Of a stretch of 64,000 nucleotides of DNA, positions 7,919 through 15,489 are shown in pieces (the first letter of the stretch is position 1; each line of letters begins with the position of its first letter). Source of the stretch: CALFVT01 sp039989855 (lineage in GTDB: Bacteria > Pseudomonadota > Alphaproteobacteria > Caulobacterales > Maricaulaceae); assembly GCA_039989855.1 (NCBI GenBank), contig JBDXGZ010000003.1:85989-149988 (forward strand). The letters run 5' to 3'. The notes beneath the pieces were generated by a model. It worked only from the letters and a program-made list of their open reading frames with translations. It was not told the DNA's origin and did not search any database. A program made the translations under genes and the position numbers.

Positions 7919-8540
7919 GTGCGTGAAGGTTTGTTTCCTTACACCCACGCCAAAACGTCCCGCGCCTTTCGGAGCAAGTTAAAGGACAGTTTGCGAAGGT
8001 CTCCACTACGATGGCTACCGATTATCTAATGTGTTTTACGCAATGGATATCAGACGCACTTTGAGCCTGACCTCTCCGAATAAACGGAAAGTCCTTCGCA
8101 ACGGTTGGCTTTTTCAAAGGCCCTAGACAACGGTGTGGTCTTGGTCATCACAGCTCTCACCTTACCTTGAGTATTTCTCTCGCAGTTACAGGGCGTCCGG
8201 CTATTCTGGCGAGGTCGTTAACCCCGCTGATCATAGCGCCAACCGTCCAACCACAATGAAGCCAACGTGATCATCATTGTCCGTGTGACCGGAACGAGAT
8301 TAAGATAGTACATGTTTTGAGGGTGTGGATTTATCTTGGCCTTTTTTCTTCTCCGCTCATTCCGCCGAAGGGCGGAATCCAGACGTAAGGTGTGATGGAC
8401 CCCGCTCTACAGCGGGGTGAGCGGGTTGGGTTATTATCCGTCCCCCTCGGGTTTAGCCCACGCGGATATCTCGAAGTGCGAAATTGCGTGATGTGTTTTT
8501 CCATCACTAACCTTATGATAAGCCATATTGTCGGCGCATT
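7919..8540. other. about 620-bp gene-free stretch, possibly a decayed insertion
   Basis: No open frame of convincing length lies here on either strand. On the minus strand a few short open stretches are separated by stops. The longest I read runs from about 8217 down to 8050, 55 codons, with no motif I recognise. Another at about 7940-8020 ends in the sense LRKARDVLAWV. These could be remnants of a transposase or of rearranged operon DNA, but I cannot name the element. The right part (8353-8424) holds palindromes described separately. Confidence 0.4.
8353..8424. repeat. nested palindrome cluster (REP-like)
   Basis: Two perfect hairpins stand side by side: TTCCGCC-gaag-GGCGGAA (8360-8377) and ACCCCGCT-ctac-AGCGGGGT (8399-8418). 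Both are enclosed by the outer inverted repeat CCGCTCA (8353-8359) and TGAGCGG (8418-8424). The whole block can fold into a three-way structure. It resembles repetitive extragenic palindromes, but only one copy is visible in this window. Confidence 0.65.
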
Positions 8541-8558
8541 AAAAGGGTATTGAGACGA

Positions 8559-9092
8559 ATGTTGAAATTTATATCGTCAATATTTGTTCTCTTGACCTTG
8601 GTGTTTTTTATGATGGCCGTATTATTCAATCCCATATTTCAGGCTGAAAACATAGAATATCAAATTGAGAAAAATTATAAATTGGATGAAACCCTGCGTT
8701 TAGGTGCAAACTTTGTAAATGAATTTGAATTCAAAAATGGAGTTTTGCCAACAGATAAAGAATATATCGAATGGGCTTCAACTCAAAAACAATTAGAGCC
8801 TTACTCACTAAGAAATACATTCTTGGTTAAAAATAAAGGCGATATTATTTTCCGTCTAAGTGACACGTCTTTGCAGAAAAAAAGCTTTGGGACACCTCCT
8901 GATGGTACTTATTTGATCGGTATATGGAGGGGGGAATGGCATGAGTTTTATGTATCTTGGACTCAATCAACGACGCTAATATTTACACCTCGAGATTACT
9001 TCATGCTTGGGTCTGCAACAATGGATTTTTTGTTATTGTTATTTATTTCCATTGTATTTGGGTTTGTATCTATCGTTCTATGGAAAAGGTAG
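8559..9092 (+). CDS. hypothetical membrane protein with two terminal TM segments
   Basis: About 177 residues, of no family I recognise. It has a hydrophobic helix at residues 5-24, a soluble region of about 110 residues that would face the periplasm, and a second helix near residues 150-172 ending in LWKR. The N-terminus could be a signal anchor. I choose ATG 8559 over the TTG at 8550 because the AAAAGGG box at 8541-8547 is better spaced for it. The gene is noticeably AT-richer than its neighbours and stands alone after the palindrome cluster, which suggests acquisition. Confidence 0.6.
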   Translation: MLKFISSIFVLLTLVFFMMAVLFNPIFQAENIEYQIEKNYKLDETLRLGANFVNEFEFKNGVLPTDKEYIEWASTQKQLEPYSLRNTFLVKNKGDIIFRLSDTSLQKKSFGTPPDGTYLIGIWRGEWHEFYVSWTQSTTLIFTPRDYFMLGSATMDFLLLLFISIVFGFVSIVLWKR

Positions 9093-9112
9093 GCAGCTTA
9101 AATTAATGACCC

Positions 9113-9874
9113 TCACCCACGCGGCCCCAATAGCTCCACACGTGTGCCGTTAATGTCCGCGTCCACATTGTAAATATCTTTCAGCCGTTCAACCGTCAGT
9201 GTCTCGGCCACCGACCCGTCTGCTTTTAACTGCCCGTCCTTCATCCACAAAAGCCTGTCAGCGTAGCGGGCGGCGAGGGCGATGTCGTGCAAGATCACGA
9301 GCGCGCCGTTCCCTTGATCGACGTAGCGGCGGATGAGGCCCAAGACTTTAAACTGGTGGTGCGGGTCGAGGGCGGCGACGGGTTCATCGGCGAGTAGGAA
9401 CGGCGTTTGCGCGGCGAGGGCGCGGGCGAAATGAAGACGCGCTTGTTCTCCGCCTGATAAGGTTTCGGCGCTCCGCTCGGCCATGTGGCTCAGCTCGCAA
9501 TCTGATAAGGCGTGATCGACAGCGCTCTGGTCTTCGCCTTTGAGGGTCGACGGATTGGCGCCGTAGGCAAAGCGCCCTAAGGCGACAATGTCCTTAACGC
9601 GGTTCGGCCATGTGAGCGGCTGAATTTGCGGTAAGTAGGCCATAGCCCGTGCGCGGGCTTGCGGGGATAAATCCGCAGCAGGCGTGTCTTCATAGGTTAC
9701 GGTTCCAGATGTTTTCGGAATAATATCCAAACAGGCTTTGAGGAGGGTCGTTTTCCCCGCGCCGTTCGGGCCAAGCAGCACGACAAGTTCGCCGCGTTTA
9801 AGGGCAAAGGACACATCCTCCACCAATATTGTATTGCCAATTTTAACGCAGAGATTTTCGACCGATATACTCAT
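9113..9874 (-). CDS. ABC transporter ATP-binding protein (FecE/BtuD type)
   Basis: A 253-residue ATPase for an importer of iron-siderophore, haem or cobalamin. It shows Walker A GPNGAGKTT, signature LSGGEQARLHFARALA, Walker B FLLADEPVAALD and the switch VILHDI. I start at ATG 9872-9874 (MSISVENLCV); its ATG overlaps the stop of the permease gene (ATGA), which shows translational coupling. It is the third gene of the binding protein-permease-ATPase operon. The substrate cannot be decided from sequence. Confidence 0.87.
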   Translation of the reverse strand: MSISVENLCVKIGNTILVEDVSFALKRGELVVLLGPNGAGKTTLLKACLDIIPKTSGTVTYEDTPAADLSPQARARAMAYLPQIQPLTWPNRVKDIVALGRFAYGANPSTLKGEDQSAVDHALSDCELSHMAERSAETLSGGEQARLHFARALAAQTPFLLADEPVAALDPHHQFKVLGLIRRYVDQGNGALVILHDIALAARYADRLLWMKDGQLKADGSVAETLTVERLKDIYNVDADINGTRVELLGPRG

Positions 9875-10869
9875 GCGCCGCGCCCTCCATTTGATCGCTG
9901 CACCGCAATCCAAATAAAGGCGGGCGCGCCGATGATCGCGGCGACCACGCCAAGCTTGAGCTCGGTCTGTGTCGGCAAGAGCCTCACCCCCATATCGGCG
10001 AGGACGAGCATCACTGACCCGAGTAGCGCCGACGGTAAAATCGTGCGCGCAGGGTCATGGTGAACAAAGGGGCGGATCATATGCGGGGCAACAATGCCGA
10101 CAAATCCGATGGCCCCTGCGAGGGCGATGGACGCGCCTGTGGCAAGCCCCGCGCCGAGAACTGTCAGCCACCGAATTTTCTTTAAATCCAAGCCCAAACT
10201 ATGGGCCGTATCTTCGCCCAAGGTTAGGGCGGACAGTCCGCGGCGAATCGACCATATAATTAAAAGTCCTGCGATCATGAAGGGGAGGACGAAGAGAATA
10301 TCAGCGAAGCTTCGGTTGGCCACAGACCCGAGCATCCAATTCATAATATCTGACAAGGTGAACGGATTGGGCGCGAAATTCACGAGGAGGCTCATGAGGG
10401 CCCCTGCGAAACTCGAGAGGCCGACGCCGATGAGGATGAGCGTCACCACAGAACGGGTTTTCAGCGCGGCAAGAGCAATGATCGCTGTCGCTGTAACCGC
10501 GCCGAGGATGGCCGCGCTTGGGATGACCCACGGGGACAGCGCCGCGAGGCCATAATAAATCGACACGCTGGCAAACAGCGACCCTGTGGCCGAGACCCCT
10601 AATATGCCCGGCTCAGCGAGGGGGTTTCGTAACAAGCCTTGCAAGGCGGCTCCGCTCGCGCCGAGGGCTAACCCTGTAAGCGACGCTGCGAGGGCGCGGG
10701 GCATACGGATGGTCCAGATGATAATTTCGTCGCTCGGGAGGCCTTGGCCGATCAAGGCGGAGATTATCCGCGAGGGCTCCATTGGTGTCGTCCCGAGGCC
10801 GCACGCCAAAATAAGCGCGATGATATTAGCTGCGCATAAACCGATGATGAGGATAGACGTGCGGCTCAT
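9871..10869 (-). CDS. FecCD/BtuC-family ABC transporter permease
   Basis: A 332-residue integral membrane protein with about nine or ten hydrophobic segments. It carries FecCD-family motifs: PRALAASLTGLALGASGAALQ near residues 52-73, ARSLGL-like SLGLDL near 225, and GFVGIVAPHMIRP near 270, the loop that contacts the ATPase. It would form the channel dimer for a metal-chelate importer. It overlaps the substrate-binding protein gene by four bases upstream and the ATPase by four downstream. Confidence 0.9.
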   Translation of the reverse strand: MSRTSILIIGLCAANIIALILACGLGTTPMEPSRIISALIGQGLPSDEIIIWTIRMPRALAASLTGLALGASGAALQGLLRNPLAEPGILGVSATGSLFASVSIYYGLAALSPWVIPSAAILGAVTATAIIALAALKTRSVVTLILIGVGLSSFAGALMSLLVNFAPNPFTLSDIMNWMLGSVANRSFADILFVLPFMIAGLLIIWSIRRGLSALTLGEDTAHSLGLDLKKIRWLTVLGAGLATGASIALAGAIGFVGIVAPHMIRPFVHHDPARTILPSALLGSVMLVLADMGVRLLPTQTELKLGVVAAIIGAPAFIWIAVQRSNGGRGA

Positions 10870-11765
10870 TGGATTAAGCCCTGCTGTACGTCTGAGTGTT
10901 CTAATCTGGCAGATTGTATGGCCTCGGCCACGTCAAGGACAAACCAAGCGTTGCAACTCGTCCATGCACCTTTCAGGTCAACCGCGGGAAGCTCATCCAT
11001 CATGCGGCGAATAATCGGATGGCGCGAGGGCGACCAATGGGCGCTGACGCTACCGTGGCTATCAAAGAAACTGGTCAGGATTATATCGGGTTGGTCTTGG
11101 GTTAAGTGTTCAAGTGGGAGGGACGCCCATCCTGTACGCTGTTGGTAATTCTCATAACCACTCAAAATGATAAGATCATGGATGAGGCTACCCGCCCCCG
11201 TGGTCGCCCCGTAAGGCGTGACGTAAAGGGCCGTGTCCCGCGTGCTGTTGTACGTGTCTTTTAATGCGGTGAGGCGTTGCTCATATTGCGTAATTAGCCG
11301 CTCGCCTGCGGACGTCTGGTTTAAATCTTTGGCGACTGTACGTAGCGTATCAATGACCGAGCCTTGCCTGTCACCTTCAAGTGTGTTGACCCATCCGATG
11401 TTGACGACCTCTATGCCTGCGGCCTCGAACATGCGCGTGGCATTCGGGCCGCCGCCGTAAGCGCGCAACACAGTGTCAGGCTTTAAGGCGAGTATATCTT
11501 CTGCGCGCGGGCGCACAGAGGAATGACTACGGGCTTTGTCTTGATGATAAGAAAAGTCAGAGTCCGCGTCAGGTGAGAGAGCCGCGATATGGTCAGAAGG
11601 CAGAAGCGCGAGCGCATATTGATCGGCGCAAACATCAAGACTGACAATGCGCGGGGTGTCGCTGTTTGAGGGTGTCCTAACGGTTTGCTTTGTGCAAGAC
11701 GAAAGCAGTAGACCTGCCGCAAAACAGCTCGCGGTGAGGAAAGGATATTGATCAGCCCAAGACAC
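10866..11765 (-). CDS. periplasmic binding lipoprotein of the BtuF/FecB type
   Basis: A 299-residue substrate-binding protein with a lipoprotein signal peptide (lipobox LLSSC near residue 24). The body has the two-lobe helical-backbone layout: PRIVSLDVCADQYALALLP near residue 38 and RAEDILALKPDTVLRAYGGG near 90. It is the first gene of the importer operon. No cobalamin riboswitch is visible upstream, so cobalamin versus siderophore or haem remains open; the cobST genes about 25 kb away make cobalamin possible but are weak evidence. Confidence 0.85.
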   Translation of the reverse strand: MSWADQYPFLTASCFAAGLLLSSCTKQTVRTPSNSDTPRIVSLDVCADQYALALLPSDHIAALSPDADSDFSYHQDKARSHSSVRPRAEDILALKPDTVLRAYGGGPNATRMFEAAGIEVVNIGWVNTLEGDRQGSVIDTLRTVAKDLNQTSAGERLITQYEQRLTALKDTYNSTRDTALYVTPYGATTGAGSLIHDLIILSGYENYQQRTGWASLPLEHLTQDQPDIILTSFFDSHGSVSAHWSPSRHPIIRRMMDELPAVDLKGAWTSCNAWFVLDVAEAIQSARLEHSDVQQGLIQ

Positions 11766-11918
11766 GCGCCTATCTTACGTGCCATTTAGGGTGTGCGCAA
11801 ATTATTGTTGTTAAATTATAGAATTTGCTCTGGAGGGCTTATTTTTTTGTAGTCAAACCCAGCGCTTTACCCCGCGCGAAAATAACACATATATTTTTAA
11901 CCAAAGCCCCGCTATAGG

Positions 11919-13520
11919 ATGGCTATGATCGCAAAAATAATGACATTTTTCCGCATGTTACGCACAGGATGGGTGATGGTTCGCCATGATGCACTCGTGC
12001 CAGCAGAATATGCGGGGGACGTGCCGTTCTTCATTCGTTGGCTCGGGACTCTGTCGCGAATTTTCGCCATTCGTAAGCGCGCGGAGAACCCCGGAGAGCG
12101 CTTTGCCAATGCGCTAGAAAAGCTTGGCCCTGCCTATATTAAATTTGGACAAATCCTATCGACGCGCGCGGATATGCTCGACCCTGTTTTTGTCAAAGGC
12201 CTCTCGCGCTTGAAGGATAAAGTTCCCGCCTTTGGCATGGAAAAGGCGGAGGAGATGCTCAAGGCGGAATGGGGTAGCGATTGGCGTGATCACCTCGAGA
12301 GCCTATCAGAACCTGTGGCTGCCGCGTCCGTGGCGCAAGTGCATAAGGGTGTTTTAAAGTCTGGCGAGGTTGTGGCTGTGAAAATCCTGCGGCCCAATAT
12401 TCGCGCACGAATGACAAAGGACATGGATGTTCTGGCGATGGTGGCGGGGCTTGCGGATATGTTCGTTAAAGACCTTGAGCGTCTCCGCCCGAAAATTTTT
12501 ATAGAGACTGCACGGCGCGCAGTGATGCTCGAGCTTGATTTACGCTTAGAGGCGGCAGCGGCCTCGGAAGTTGGCGAAATTGCAGTTGAAACGGGCCATT
12601 TCAAAGTGCCTGAAATTTACTGGGATTTGGGCGGCAAAGATGTCATGGTCACGCAGTGGGTCGAGGGCATGGCGCTTTCTGATGATGCGGTGCTTACCGA
12701 TGCCAATTATGACCCGACAGAAATTGCACGCAATGTCATGCACAGCTTCCTCGCAAGTTCTTTTGATTACGGCGTGTTTCATGCGGACATGCACGAAGGC
12801 AATATGATCGTCACCCCGAAGGTCGTGAGCGAAACAGGGAAGGTCACGGGTGGTGATCTATACTTGATTGATTTTGGCATTTTAGGACGGCTCGCCCCGA
12901 AAGAACAACGCTTTCATGCGGAAATTCTCTACGGCTTTTTGGTGCGTGATTATCAACGCATTGCAGAAGTGCATTTCGAAGCGGGCTACGTGCCGACCTA
13001 TCATTCTATTGAAGATTTCGCCAGCGCGCTTCGCTCTGTCGGGGAGCCGATCTTTGGCAAAAATGCCAATAATGTCTCCATGAGCAAAGTCTTGCTGCAA
13101 CTGTTTGAGATTACCGATATTTTCGATATGAAGATGCAGCCGCAGCTCATTATGCTGCAAAAAACTATGATGCAAAGCGAAGGCGTCTGTCGCCGTCTTG
13201 ATGCGAATTTTGATATGTGGGAAACCTCCCGTCCCATCGTCGAGGCCTCCATGCGCCGCGAGCTGGGCCTCGAAGGACGGCTTAATGATGTCTTGGACGG
13301 CTTTGAACGTGCCCGTGCGACATTGGAAAAACTCCCAGAGGCTACAGAGAATATCGCAGCCCTCGCCAAAGCATGGGTCGACGGTGATGTTGACTTGAGT
13401 AAAGCTGCGCAAACGCCGATGACAGCAAAACCGCGTTCTTATGAAGGGCTAGGTTGGGCGGCAATTGGCGGAGCGTTAGCCCTCAGCGGCGCATGGATCT
13501 GGACGCATTTTTTGGGGTAG
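11919..13520 (+). CDS. ubiB: UbiB-family atypical kinase/ATPase for ubiquinone synthesis
   Basis: A 533-residue member of the ABC1/ADCK/UbiB family. It contains the KxGQ motif in YIKFGQILSTRADMLD (near residue 70), the Ala-rich loop AAASVAQVHKG (near 135) and VAVKILRP with the ATP lysine. HADMHEGNM and LIDFGILGRL supply the catalytic and metal-binding aspartates. A C-terminal hydrophobic segment (GGALALSGAWIWTHF) anchors it in the membrane. It supports the aerobic steps of ubiquinone synthesis. ubiE is not adjacent; coq9, another ubiquinone factor, is at 42.7 kb. Confidence 0.9.
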   Translation: MAMIAKIMTFFRMLRTGWVMVRHDALVPAEYAGDVPFFIRWLGTLSRIFAIRKRAENPGERFANALEKLGPAYIKFGQILSTRADMLDPVFVKGLSRLKDKVPAFGMEKAEEMLKAEWGSDWRDHLESLSEPVAAASVAQVHKGVLKSGEVVAVKILRPNIRARMTKDMDVLAMVAGLADMFVKDLERLRPKIFIETARRAVMLELDLRLEAAAASEVGEIAVETGHFKVPEIYWDLGGKDVMVTQWVEGMALSDDAVLTDANYDPTEIARNVMHSFLASSFDYGVFHADMHEGNMIVTPKVVSETGKVTGGDLYLIDFGILGRLAPKEQRFHAEILYGFLVRDYQRIAEVHFEAGYVPTYHSIEDFASALRSVGEPIFGKNANNVSMSKVLLQLFEITDIFDMKMQPQLIMLQKTMMQSEGVCRRLDANFDMWETSRPIVEASMRRELGLEGRLNDVLDGFERARATLEKLPEATENIAALAKAWVDGDVDLSKAAQTPMTAKPRSYEGLGWAAIGGALALSGAWIWTHFLG

Positions 13521-13941
13521 TGGTTTGAACCATTAATTTTCATAGCCGATGTTAGGCGCGTTATGGGATTACTGATATCAATTAGAATTTTATTTAGCCC
13601 CCTCTATGAGCGCTAAGTTATCAGAGCTAAGTAATATTTTTATTTGGAAGCTGCTTATTATAAAATAACTAATCGGCTGGTGATTAATTATTCTTGCTCC
13701 ATACCGCATAGATGTGTTCGAAGACGAATTAAGCCATTGCGACAATGTCCGCTTTGTGGCCTTCATAGGCATGATTAAACCGCCTCAAATAACCCAAAAA
13801 ACAATTAACTCAGCTCGTTTCTGTTGCTGGGAGTGATATGTGCGGCTTTAGATAGGGCTTTGAGTGGAACAGATTTTAATGCAAGTGCCCAATATGGTGC
13901 AGAAATTGCTTGGTGGAGTGTAAGCGTTTCGGAGAGACAAT
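13521..13941. other. AT-rich intergenic stretch without a supported gene
   Basis: About 420 bases between ubiB and the DUF1761 gene. Short open frames exist on both strands but show no family resemblance, hydrophobic pattern or convincing ribosome-binding site. A promoter for the downstream gene is expected near its 3' end. I see no strong repeat or hairpin. Confidence 0.5.
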
Positions 13942-14376
13942 ATGGTTCGCACCCTTTTAGCCCTTATCTTAGCCTCACTGGCCTTTTCTATTTGGGGCTA
14001 TATTTGGTATGCGACCGTTTTTGATGATGTCTGGCAAGCGCTGATTGGCGTTAGCGAAGCGGACCTTATCGTTATGGCGGTGGCGCGAGGGCCTATTCAG
14101 GATGTGTTGACGATCCTCATCAGCGTGCCGCAGGCTATTGCGATTTGCGCCGCTTTGAGGTGGGTGAAAGCGCGGACATTCATCGACTATATGAGCGTCA
14201 GTCTTGGGCTGTCCACCTTGGTAGTATTGCCCGCTCTTGGGAACGCGACGTTGTTTGCAGGAACGCCGCTCGGCTTGCTGATATTGGACTATGGGCATTT
14301 CCTCTTGGGATATGCAGGCATGGCCCTCGTGTTTTATATCGTTGCTCCGCGCGCAAAAGCGGCTCGGTCAAGCTAG
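13942..14376 (+). CDS. DUF1761-like small membrane protein
   Basis: A 144-residue protein with four hydrophobic segments. The first holds the WGYIWYATVFDDVW stretch (about residues 18-31), which together with the four-helix layout fits DUF1761. Its function is unknown. A GGAGAGAC box precedes the ATG by a few bases. It stands alone, convergent with the next gene. Confidence 0.65.
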   Translation: MVRTLLALILASLAFSIWGYIWYATVFDDVWQALIGVSEADLIVMAVARGPIQDVLTILISVPQAIAICAALRWVKARTFIDYMSVSLGLSTLVVLPALGNATLFAGTPLGLLILDYGHFLLGYAGMALVFYIVAPRAKAARSS

Positions 14377-14413
14377 GCGCTGCAAAAGCATCTCGCATAA
14401 GGTTGGGCGAATA

Positions 14414-14746
14414 TTATTTATGTTTCGCCCCAACTCGGCTGAGGACCTCATTGGAAATTTTATAATACTCAATAGGGTGGTCATGATTTGCAAACCCCAT
14501 CATTTCACGTTGAATGAAAAAATCATGGGTTGCGTCGTTAGCGCGTTGCAGGAGATTTAACCGCTCTTTCTCAGAACCTTCGAATGCGTATAATTTGACT
14601 AAAGCTTTTTCCATGGATTTGGCCGCTAGACCTAAAGAATAGGCTTTTTCACCAAGTAATTCTGTCTCTAAGACATCCGCGCCCGTCTTAATCACACCCG
14701 ATTTAAAGGATAGAGTATTAGATAAGTTTTTGGGGAGTCTGACCAT
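14414..14746 (-). CDS. small helical hypothetical protein (possibly DUF6665-like)
   Basis: A 110-residue, probably all-helical soluble protein. The segment LETELLGEKAYSLGLAAKSMEKALVKLYAFEG (residues 26-57, not quoted in full here as a motif) recalls DUF6665 proteins of Alphaproteobacteria, but I am not sure of that assignment. There is no signal peptide or membrane segment. It is the gene downstream of, and on the same strand as, an Lrp-type regulator, 94 bases apart. Confidence 0.55.
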   Translation of the reverse strand: MVRLPKNLSNTLSFKSGVIKTGADVLETELLGEKAYSLGLAAKSMEKALVKLYAFEGSEKERLNLLQRANDATHDFFIQREMMGFANHDHPIEYYKISNEVLSRVGAKHK

Positions 14747-14840
14747 TTGTGGAGCCTTCCTTAATGCTTATTCTTTAGTCTATATAGGGAGGCTGTTATG
14801 GTTATTCAATGCGCCCAAAGCGACCACCCTTGATGAGAGG

Positions 14841-15299
14841 TTAAAGGCCAAATTTAAGACTATCATCTGGCACGCAATTGCTGAATAAAAACAAGGTTTC
14901 CATATCTCTGATATTGGGGAGGCGAGCAATTTCATCTCTTAAAATAGCCTCATATTCAACGAAGTCTCTGGCATAGACTCGCGCGACATAATCAATTCGG
15001 CCGGTCGACATATAACATTCAGTAATGGCAGAGACTTTATTGACGGCTTCGGTAAACGCGTTCACCGATTCGCGTGTGTTATCATTCATTTTGATCAACA
15101 CAAGGCTGGTGATATTAAACCCTGCTTTCGGCGCGTCGAGCACAGCCTTATAGCCTTTGATGATGCCTTGATTTTCTAATTTCCTGAGACGCTTTAAACA
15201 CGGCGTGGGGGATAGGTTCACTTCTGCCGACAAGTCAGCATTGCTCATACGACCATTTTTTTGAAGGACTTCCAGCATTTTATAATCAGTTTTATCCAT
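14841..15299 (-). CDS. Lrp/AsnC family transcriptional regulator
   Basis: A 152-residue regulator with an N-terminal HTH (ADLSAEVNLSPTPCLKRLRKLE, residues 22-43 region) and a C-terminal RAM ligand-binding domain (about 65-140). It is divergent from the branched-chain 2-oxoacid dehydrogenase genes. That position is typical of BkdR-like regulators, which sense branched-chain amino acids and control the bkd genes. A perfect inverted repeat 28 bases upstream of its start is a candidate operator. Confidence 0.9.
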   Translation of the reverse strand: MDKTDYKMLEVLQKNGRMSNADLSAEVNLSPTPCLKRLRKLENQGIIKGYKAVLDAPKAGFNITSLVLIKMNDNTRESVNAFTEAVNKVSAITECYMSTGRIDYVARVYARDFVEYEAILRDEIARLPNIRDMETLFLFSNCVPDDSLKFGL

Positions 15300-15326
15300 G
15301 GCTTAACCCTCTATTTGTGACCGATT

Positions 15327-15344
15327 ATGCTACAAAAATAGCAT
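15327..15344. promoter_or_regulatory. candidate Lrp-type operator
   Basis: Perfect inverted repeat ATGCTA-caaaaa-TAGCAT with an AT-rich centre. It lies 28 bases upstream of the lrp-type start and about 145 bases upstream of the E1 gene. Lrp/AsnC proteins favour such AT-centred dyads. The link to the bkd genes is inferred from the divergent arrangement. Confidence 0.45.
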
Positions 15345-15489
15345 TACTTAGCGTATCACGACTATCAAACTAATATTTTACGCCAAGAATGGCCAGAAAA
15401 ACCTTCATATATTTGCTATCTTTATAAAAATAACGCTTGAGTTAGATGTGGCGGCCTTTCCTTGAGTGAAATAATTACAGGCGGTAGAT

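Noticed and set aside
7919..8340. Identification as an IS110-type element or bridge-RNA region
   Set aside because: The fragments are too short and degenerate for me to support a named family; it remains an unassigned stretch.
11766..11918. Cobalamin riboswitch before the BtuF/FecB-type gene
   Set aside because: I looked for a conserved B12-box-like pattern in the gap on the minus strand and saw none, so I leave the substrate of the importer open.
12882..13412. Antisense frame within ubiB
   Set aside because: A shadow of the UbiB C-terminal half; no motif or ribosome-binding site.
13590..13772. 60-codon frame on the minus strand after ubiB
   Set aside because: Polar and low-complexity with no homologous feel, no ribosome-binding site, in AT-rich DNA where such frames are expected by chance.
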